NCBI GenBank assembly: GCA_016794595.1
Contig: JAEUJN010000019.1
Coordinates: forward strand, 62,001-126,000
Direction of reading: 5' to 3'
From: Kineosporiaceae bacterium
GTDB lineage: Bacteria; Actinomycetota; Actinomycetes; Actinomycetales; Kineosporiaceae
DNA length: 64,000 nucleotides
Every line of letters begins with the position of its first letter. The stretch's first letter is position 1. A program made the translations under genes and the position numbers. Under the pieces are notes generated by a model that was not told the origin of the DNA, ran no database searches, and was given only the letters and a program-made list of their open reading frames with translations. This document shows, one piece after another, positions 58,956-64,000 of this stretch.

Positions 58956-59474
58956 TCAGCCGGGTGTCCCGGGCTCCAGGGCCTCGCGCAGCCGGTCGAG
59001 AAAGGCGCCCTGAGCGACCACGATCCGTGCGCGGGCGTCGTCCAGGTCGAACCACGCGACCCGGTCGAACTCGGGGAAGCTCTGCATCCGTCCCGAGCGG
59101 GGCGGCCACTCCACCTGGAAGGTGTTGCTCACCGCGTCCGCCGGGTCCAGGTCGCCCTCGACCGCCCAGGCGGTCACCTTCTTGTTGTTCGCCTGGACCG
59201 CGTCACCCAGTGGCAGGTACGTCGCGTCATCCGGGAGCGGGACGCCGACCTCCTCGGCGTACTCGCGCCGAGCGGCGACGAACGGGTCCTCGTCGGCGCC
59301 GTAGCCGCCCTTGGGGATGCTCCAGGCGCCCACGTCGCGACGTTGCCACAGCGGGCCGCCCATGTGACCGAGCAGCACCTGAACCCCGCCCTCTCGGCGG
59401 CGGAAGAGCACGATGCCGGCGCTGAACCGGCGGGGCTTGACCGAGACCTTGCGGGGGGCGCGAGAGCTGTTCAT
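58956..59474 (-). CDS. NUDIX hydrolase
   Basis: 172 residues. The NUDIX box is GGYGADEDPFVAARREYAEEVG (shown in part: AARREYAEEVG carries the metal glutamates). RFSAGIVLFRRREGGVQVLLGH before it and AWSIPKGG complete the fold; DRVAWFDLDDAR lies near the end. This short form with the IPKGG motif resembles Ap4A/diadenosine- or inositol-phosphate-acting NUDIX proteins; the CYTH-CHAD neighbour makes a polyphosphate or nucleotide link plausible. Start ATG 59474; the gene converges on the CYTH-CHAD gene with 28 bases between stops. Confidence 0.9.
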   Translation of the reverse strand: MNSSRAPRKVSVKPRRFSAGIVLFRRREGGVQVLLGHMGGPLWQRRDVGAWSIPKGGYGADEDPFVAARREYAEEVGVPLPDDATYLPLGDAVQANNKKVTAWAVEGDLDPADAVSNTFQVEWPPRSGRMQSFPEFDRVAWFDLDDARARIVVAQGAFLDRLREALEPGTPG

Positions 59475-59614
59475 CGCCGGTACTGCCTCCGGGAAACGCA
59501 CGGGTGGCCGGCCGCGGGTGGCCTTGGGCCTGATGCGGCGCCCTGAGGCCCCGGCGGTGGCCTCCACGGTAACCGGCGTCGATCTGCGGGGGGAGTGACG
59601 TCATCCGGACGGCC

Positions 59615-59657
59615 TTTCGTCTCGCTATGTGCAACGCGTTCCGTCTGTCGCTACGAT
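59615..59657 (+). promoter_or_regulatory. Promoter region of the betA-like gene with direct repeats
   Basis: TTTCGTCTCGCTATG (59615) and TTCCGTCTGTCGCTACG (59639) are near-repeats 24 bp apart, so they fall on the same face of the helix roughly every two turns. A TACGAT -10 box lies at 59652-59657, 38 nt before the ATG. An activator or repressor site is possible. Confidence 0.35.
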
Positions 59658-59695
59658 TTCGGGGCGGGGTTGGGGCGTCGACCATGAGGTGACAG

Positions 59696-61396
59696 ATGGC
59701 TCAGCGGTATGACTACGTCATCGTCGGCGGCGGGTCGGCCGGGTCTGCCCTGGCCAACCGGCTCAGCGCGGACGGCACGCGCTCGGTGCTGGTGCTCGAG
59801 GCCGGACGGCGCGACTACCCGTTCGACGTGTTCATCCACATGCCCGCGGCGCTGACCTACCCGATCGGCAGCCGCTTCTACGACTGGAAGTACGAGAGCG
59901 AACCCGAGCCCTACATGCACGGGCGGCGGATCTACCACGCCCGGGGCAAGGTGCTGGGCGGATCCAGCTCGATCAACGGCATGATCTTCCAGCGGGGCAA
60001 CCCGCTGGACTACGAGCGCTGGGCTGGCGACCCGGGGATGTCCCGCTGGGACTACGCCCACTGCCTGCCCTACTTCAAGCGGATGGAGAACTGCCTCGCG
60101 GCCGCTCCGGACGATCCGTGGCGCGGTCACTCCGGCCCGCTGCTGCTCGAGCGGGGCCCGGCCACGAACCCGCTGTTCGGCGCCTTCTTCGAGGCCGCGC
60201 AGCAGGCCGGCTACCCGCTCACCCCCGATGTCAACGGCTACCGGCAGGAGGGCTTCGCCCCGTTCGACAAGAACGTACGGCGCGGACGGCGGCTCTCGGC
60301 CGCGCGGGCCTACCTGCACCCGGTGATGCGCCGTCCCAACCTGACCGTGCGCACCTCCTCGCTGGTCACCAAGGTGCTGTTCACCGGACGGCGCGCGAGC
60401 GGCGTCGAGGTCGTGCGCGTGACGCCGTTCGGGCGGGTGCCCCGGCGCGCGGCGGAGCGGATCGACGCCGGTGAGGTGATCCTGTGTGGCGGGGCGATCA
60501 ACACCCCGCAGATCCTGCAACTGTCCGGGATCGGTGACGCGGACCGGTTGCGGGCGTTGGGAATCGACGTGGTGGCCGACCGCCCGGGGGTGGGTGAGAA
60601 CCTGCAGGACCACCTCGAGGTCTACATCCAGCACACCTCGACCCAGCCGGTCTCGATGCAGCCCTATCTCAAGCACCGGCACAAGCCGTGGATCGGCGCC
60701 GCCTGGCTGTTCGGGCGCACCGGTCCGGCGGCGACCAACCACTTCGAGGGGGGCGGGTTCGTGCGCAGCAACGAGCAGGTCGCCTACCCCAACCTGATGT
60801 TCCACTTCCTGCCGATCGCGATCCGCTACGACGGGACCCAGCCCCCCGGCGGGCACGGGTATCAGGTGCACGTCGGGCCGATGTACTCCGACGCCACCGG
60901 CAGCGTGCGGATCCGCACCGCCGACCCGCTGACCAAACCGGAGTTGCGGTTCAACTACCTGTCCACCGAGCAGGACCGCCGGGAGTGGGTCGAGACCGTC
61001 GAGGTCACCCGGAACATCCTGAGCCAGCCCGCGCTGGCACCGTTCAGTGGCGGTGAGATCTCACCCGGTGCCTCCGTCCGCACTCCCTCGGAGATCCTGG
61101 AGTGGGTGGGCCACGACGCCGAGACCGCCCTGCACCCCTCGTGCACGGCGAAGATGGGCATCGGTGAGGACGCCGTGACCGACCCGGACACCCTCGGCGT
61201 CCACGAGGTGGAGAACCTGCGGGTGGTGGACGCCTCGGTGATGCCGTACGTGACCAACGGCAACATCTACGCCCCGGTGATGATGCTCGCCGAGAAGGCG
61301 GCCGACCTGATCCTCGGTCTCGAGCCCCTTGCCCCCCAGCCGACGCCGTTCTACCGGCACGGCGTCAGCCCGCTGACCGAAGGTGGTCTCTCATGA
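59696..61396 (+). CDS. betA: GMC oxidoreductase, choline dehydrogenase-like
   Basis: 566 residues. [18 protein letters not shown] binds the FAD ADP part; [21 protein letters not shown] and [15 protein letters not shown] are GMC signatures; [11 protein letters not shown] holds the catalytic His and [10 protein letters not shown] the paired Asn. Length and motifs are those of BetA, which oxidises choline to betaine aldehyde, though other alcohols cannot be excluded. The overlapping next gene is MTHFR-like, so the operon may handle one-carbon units from choline or betaine. AGGTGA precedes ATG 59696 by about 4 nt. Confidence 0.9.
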   Translation: MAQRYDYVIVGGGSAGSALANRLSADGTRSVLVLEAGRRDYPFDVFIHMPAALTYPIGSRFYDWKYESEPEPYMHGRRIYHARGKVLGGSSSINGMIFQRGNPLDYERWAGDPGMSRWDYAHCLPYFKRMENCLAAAPDDPWRGHSGPLLLERGPATNPLFGAFFEAAQQAGYPLTPDVNGYRQEGFAPFDKNVRRGRRLSAARAYLHPVMRRPNLTVRTSSLVTKVLFTGRRASGVEVVRVTPFGRVPRRAAERIDAGEVILCGGAINTPQILQLSGIGDADRLRALGIDVVADRPGVGENLQDHLEVYIQHTSTQPVSMQPYLKHRHKPWIGAAWLFGRTGPAATNHFEGGGFVRSNEQVAYPNLMFHFLPIAIRYDGTQPPGGHGYQVHVGPMYSDATGSVRIRTADPLTKPELRFNYLSTEQDRREWVETVEVTRNILSQPALAPFSGGEISPGASVRTPSEILEWVGHDAETALHPSCTAKMGIGEDAVTDPDTLGVHEVENLRVVDASVMPYVTNGNIYAPVMMLAEKAADLILGLEPLAPQPTPFYRHGVSPLTEGGLS

Positions 61397-62241
61397 GGAG
61401 GATCCTGCCCGGGGGTGACCACGAGGCCCTGTTGCGCTTGCTGCACCAGGCCCGGTACGAGGTACTGCCCACGGCGACCATCGAGGACAAGGTGCTGGCG
61501 GCGGTGCCGCGGGAGGTCACGATCACGGTCACGGCCTCCCCGGTCAAGGGTCTGGACCCCACCCTCGAGCTCAGCGAGCGGTTCGCCGCTCACGGCTACA
61601 CCGTGGTGCCGCACATCGCCGTCCGGTTGCTGCGCGGCGAGCAACACCTGGCCGAGGTGGTCGACCGGTTGAAGGCGGCCGGGATCACCGAGGTCTTCAT
61701 GCCCGCCGGGGACGCCGACCCGCCCGCCGGTGAGTGGGACGCCGCCCTGCCGGGCCTGCAGGCCCTGGGCCGGCTGGGGGACCCCATCCCCGAGGTGGGG
61801 ATCACCGGCTACCCCGAGTCGCACCCCTCGATCGACGACGACGTGACCGTGCAGGCCATGTGGGACAAGCGGTCTCATGCCACCTGCATCATCTCGAACA
61901 TGTGCTTCGACCCGAAGATGATCTCGCACTGGGTCAAGCGGGTGCGCCGCCGGGGCGTCGACCTGCCGATCAAGATCGGGGTCGCGGGACCGGTCGAGCG
62001 CACCAAGCTGCTCACCATGGCGACCAAGGTGGGCGTGGGGGAATCGACCCGGTTCCTGACCAAGCACGCCGGCTGGTTCGCCCGGCTGGCCGGGCCCGGG
62101 TACTCCCCGGAGAGCCTGATCGCCAAGGTGGCCCGTGACGTCGGGGACGAGAAGTACCGGCTCTCGGGGCTGCACATCTTCACCTTCAACCAGGTCGCCG
62201 AGACCGAGGCCTGGCGGCAGACGCTGCTCGCCCAGGGGTGA
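61393..62241 (+). CDS. Methylenetetrahydrofolate reductase-family protein
   Basis: 282 residues, TIM-barrel FAD enzyme family. [40 protein letters not shown] shows the start of the barrel (glutamate and His region), [16 protein letters not shown] the substrate region, and [14 protein letters not shown] a later strand. Similarity is to the MetF-like branch found with choline and betaine genes rather than to the main biosynthetic MetF. ATG 61393 overlaps the betA stop (ATGA). It could process methylene or methyl groups released in betaine demethylation; this is inference. Confidence 0.82.
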   Translation: MRRILPGGDHEALLRLLHQARYEVLPTATIEDKVLAAVPREVTITVTASPVKGLDPTLELSERFAAHGYTVVPHIAVRLLRGEQHLAEVVDRLKAAGITEVFMPAGDADPPAGEWDAALPGLQALGRLGDPIPEVGITGYPESHPSIDDDVTVQAMWDKRSHATCIISNMCFDPKMISHWVKRVRRRGVDLPIKIGVAGPVERTKLLTMATKVGVGESTRFLTKHAGWFARLAGPGYSPESLIAKVARDVGDEKYRLSGLHIFTFNQVAETEAWRQTLLAQG

Positions 62242-62254
62242 GGGCGCCCCACCG

Positions 62255-63130
62255 GTGAGCATCGCCGTGATCGGCGCCTACCTGGTGGGCGCTGTGACAG
62301 GGCTGGCCGCCCAGCGTCACCCTCGGGCCGCGCGGGTCTGGCCGGTGCTCGTGCGGGCCCAGATCCTGCTCGCCTCCGCCCTGCTGTCGGTGGCCGCCGC
62401 CTGGCGGCTGAGCGCGAGCGCCGACGCGCTCTGGCCCGCCCTGCTGGTCGTGGTCTTCGCCGTCGTCCTGGCCGCCTCGTTCGCGTTGACCCCGCCGCCG
62501 CTCCGGGCAGGGCTGTCGGGGCTGCGAGCCTGGACGGCGTTCGCGAACACCTCCTACTTCGGCATCCCGGTGGCCGGCGCGCTCGCCGGGCCCGCCGGGG
62601 TGGGGGCCGCCGTCCTGGTCGACCGGCTCGGCCTGCCGGTGTGGTCGCTGACCTTGTGGATGCTGCGCCGGGACGCGCCCATCGCGCAGCACCGCCGCAC
62701 GTCGTGGGTGGACCAGTCGCCGCTGATCGCCTTCCTGATCGGCCTGGCGCTCAAGCTGACCGGTCGCGCGCCGGAATGGACCGTGACCATCTCGGTGATC
62801 GCGGCCCCGGTGCTGGCGGCGTCCGGGGCGGCGATCTTCGTGGGTTCGGTGCTGCACCCCAGTCAGCGCCTGGATCCCCGCCCCGGGGTGGGGATCTGGC
62901 TGCGGCTGGTCGCCGTCCGGGTGGGGCTGGGGACGCCGCTGGTGCTCTGGGCGCCCTCACCCGCACTGGCCGTGGTGGCCGTGCTGTCGGTGCTCTCGAT
63001 CCCGGCGTTCGGGCCGCCACAGATGTCGACCGTGTACGGCTACGCCGACCCCACGGTGTCTGCGGCCTCACGGTACGGATGGATGTTCGGGATGGTGGGT
63101 CTGGGCATAGCGTGGTGGTTGAGCCGGTAG
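62255..63130 (+). CDS. AEC-like multi-helix permease (tentative)
   Basis: 291 residues, about eight to nine hydrophobic helices. RAWTAFANTSYFGIPVAGALAG resembles the N-T-x-F-x-G-x-P segment of auxin-efflux-carrier (AEC) transporters, and VLSIPAFGPPQMSTVYGY a second half-site, but the match is weak. GTG 62255 follows the MTHFR gene by 13 bases, so it may belong to the betA operon and move an organic acid or betaine-related compound. Confidence 0.65.
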   Translation: MSIAVIGAYLVGAVTGLAAQRHPRAARVWPVLVRAQILLASALLSVAAAWRLSASADALWPALLVVVFAVVLAASFALTPPPLRAGLSGLRAWTAFANTSYFGIPVAGALAGPAGVGAAVLVDRLGLPVWSLTLWMLRRDAPIAQHRRTSWVDQSPLIAFLIGLALKLTGRAPEWTVTISVIAAPVLAASGAAIFVGSVLHPSQRLDPRPGVGIWLRLVAVRVGLGTPLVLWAPSPALAVVAVLSVLSIPAFGPPQMSTVYGYADPTVSAASRYGWMFGMVGLGIAWWLSR

Positions 63131-63204
63131 CCGCAGGCCCGGCGTATCGGGCCGTCGTGGCCCGGATCGGCCGAGCGCTCGGCGTTTCAGGAGAGGAGCG
63201 CGTC

Positions 63205-63681
63205 GTGGCCCGGACAGTGAAGAAGACCAGTGCACCAGGTGAAGATGCTCTCACCGCAGTCGAACTGGCGGCGATGAGGGAGCGTGCCCAGGAGGCCCGG
63301 GCCTCGCGCCGGGCTTCGGGTGGCGGTGGGCGGGAGGCCGCCGCCCAGGCGGTCGTGGACCGGATCGCGCAGATGGACGAGACCGATCGCGCGATCGCCG
63401 GACGGCTGCACGAGATCATCACCTCGACCGCCCCCGAGCTGGCCCCCAAGCTGTGGTACGGCATGCCGGCCTACGCGCGGGACGGCAAGGTCGTCTGCTT
63501 CGTGCAGGAGGCGAAGAAATTCGAGACCCGGTACCTCACCCTGGGTTTCCAGGACACGGCGCACCTGGACGACGGGGTGATCTGGCCTACCTCGTTCGCG
63601 GTGATCCGGCTGACCGCAGAAGTGGAACGGCGGATCGCCGAGCTGGTCCGGCAGGCGATCACCGATCCGGCACTGGCCTAG
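63205..63681 (+). CDS. DUF1801 (YdhG-like) protein
   Basis: 158 residues from GTG 63205, with GGAGAGGAG upstream. A charged N-terminal helix rich in Arg and Ala precedes the DUF1801 domain (about 55-158): KLWYGMPAYARDGKVVCFVQEAKKFETRYLTLGF. The domain is related to the frataxin/YdhG-like fold and to YjbR-type proteins; no enzymatic activity is established. It starts 74 bases after the permease. Confidence 0.75.
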   Translation: MARTVKKTSAPGEDALTAVELAAMRERAQEARASRRASGGGGREAAAQAVVDRIAQMDETDRAIAGRLHEIITSTAPELAPKLWYGMPAYARDGKVVCFVQEAKKFETRYLTLGFQDTAHLDDGVIWPTSFAVIRLTAEVERRIAELVRQAITDPALA

Positions 63682-63684
63682 GCT
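63679..63684 (+). promoter_or_regulatory. -10 box (TAGGCT) of the enoyl-CoA hydratase gene
   Basis: It ends 8 nt before GTG 63692 and overlaps the DUF1801 stop; a leaderless mRNA is likely. Confidence 0.45.
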
Positions 63685-63691
63685 CGCACCC

Positions 63692-64000
63692 GTGGACCTG
63701 GTCACCTGTGTCGTGGACGGCGGCATCGCCCAGGTGCGGCTGGATCGGCCGGACAAACTGAACGCGCTGACCCTGGACACGCTGCACCAACTGACCGCCC
63801 TCGCCCGCCGGCTGGGTGAGGATCGCAGCCTGCGGGCGGTGGTGATCGCCGGCGAGGGCGACGCCTTCTGTGCGGGGCTCGACTTCGCCACCGTGCTGGC
63901 CCGGCCCGCCCGGGTGGCGGCCTCGTTCGTGCCGTCGCCCTGGCGGGGCACCAACGCCTTCCAGGAGGCGTGCTGGTCGTGGCGCCGGCTGCCCGTGCCG
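63692..64000 (+). CDS. Enoyl-CoA hydratase/isomerase family protein, N-terminal part
   Basis: 103 residues are visible; the gene runs off the right edge. GIAQVRLDRPDKLNALT is the crotonase N-terminus, and VVIAGEGDAFCAGLDFA forms the first oxyanion-hole strand and loop. The remaining catalytic glutamates would be outside the window, so the exact reaction (hydratase, isomerase or hydrolase) cannot be assigned. GTG 63692 is supported by the -10 box. Confidence 0.88.
   Translation, partial: MDLVTCVVDGGIAQVRLDRPDKLNALTLDTLHQLTALARRLGEDRSLRAVVIAGEGDAFCAGLDFATVLARPARVAASFVPSPWRGTNAFQEACWSWRRLPVP

Overview
The window is one continuous piece of a very GC-rich actinobacterial chromosome. The evidence is the codon use, the many GTG starts, the smpB-ssrA tmRNA system with an actinobacterial-style tag, DUF3039, DUF2017 and DUF3618 proteins, and SPR-type gene orders such as M23-smpB-ssrA, clpS-DUF2017 and murI-MBL-rph-rdgB. 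It looks like a free-living, aerobic, Kineosporiales- or Frankiales-like actinomycete, but the genus cannot be fixed from sequence reading alone. No phage, insertion sequence, integrase or CRISPR array is visible. About 65 protein genes, one tRNA (Leu, anticodon TAG) and tmRNA fill almost all of it.

Layout. 1-3.9 kb: the end of an M23 peptidase, smpB, a GGDEF-EAL c-di-GMP enzyme on the opposite strand, then ssrA with a strong terminator. 4.2-5.0 kb: a Phd/VapC-type toxin-antitoxin pair with a palindromic operator. 5.1-10 kb: VanZ-like protein, YqgE, a secreted S1 protease, DUF3039 and an MFS transporter. 10-11.7 kb: sulfide:quinone reductase with a small partner gene and a CsoR/CstR-like palindrome at its promoter. 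11.9-13.7 kb: a DEAD-like helicase. 13.8-18.2 kb (minus strand): PAS protein, Lys/Orn/Arg-type decarboxylase, L-2-hydroxyglutarate oxidase, and a gutted tryptophanyl-tRNA synthetase paralogue. 18.4-24.7 kb: GlcD-like oxidase, a diguanylate cyclase, two RDD proteins and an unknown. 24.8-28.6 kb: fused acyl-CoA mutase IcmF and a MarR regulator. 28.6-31.4 kb: NAD salvage (pncA, pncB) and TetR, divergent from an MMPL exporter. 33.6-34.9 kb: an HTH-gene remnant, clpS and DUF2017. 35.0-39.0 kb: a potADBC-type polyamine ABC operon. 39.1-44.2 kb: murI, MBL hydrolase, rph, rdgB, a sulfite-oxidase-family protein and a CDF metal exporter. 44.2-47.0 kb: tRNA-Leu, bcp, glycerate kinase, DUF3618 and a GroES-like protein. 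47.0-56.2 kb: a P450 and a tightly overlapped glycosyltransferase/ABC-exporter/kinase operon. 56.2-59.5 kb: PHP protein, CYTH-CHAD protein and NUDIX hydrolase. 59.7-64 kb: choline dehydrogenase-like betA with an overlapping MTHFR-family gene, a permease, a DUF1801 protein and the start of an enoyl-CoA hydratase.

Three features stand out beyond the gene list. (1) A family of long perfect or near-perfect palindromes (core GTGATCATGCACTTTC) sits in convergent gene junctions; one copy supplies the stop codons of both neighbouring genes. (2) Many start codons lie 7 nt after a TANNNT -10 box, which predicts widespread leaderless mRNAs and fixes several otherwise ambiguous starts. (3) The TrpRS-like pseudoenzyme, translationally coupled to L-2-hydroxyglutarate oxidase, and the glycosyltransferase/exporter/double-kinase operon are the best candidates for undescribed biology. 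A tetR-MMPL cassette appears to have been inserted between pncB and clpS, truncating an HTH gene and ending exactly on the pncB -10 box.
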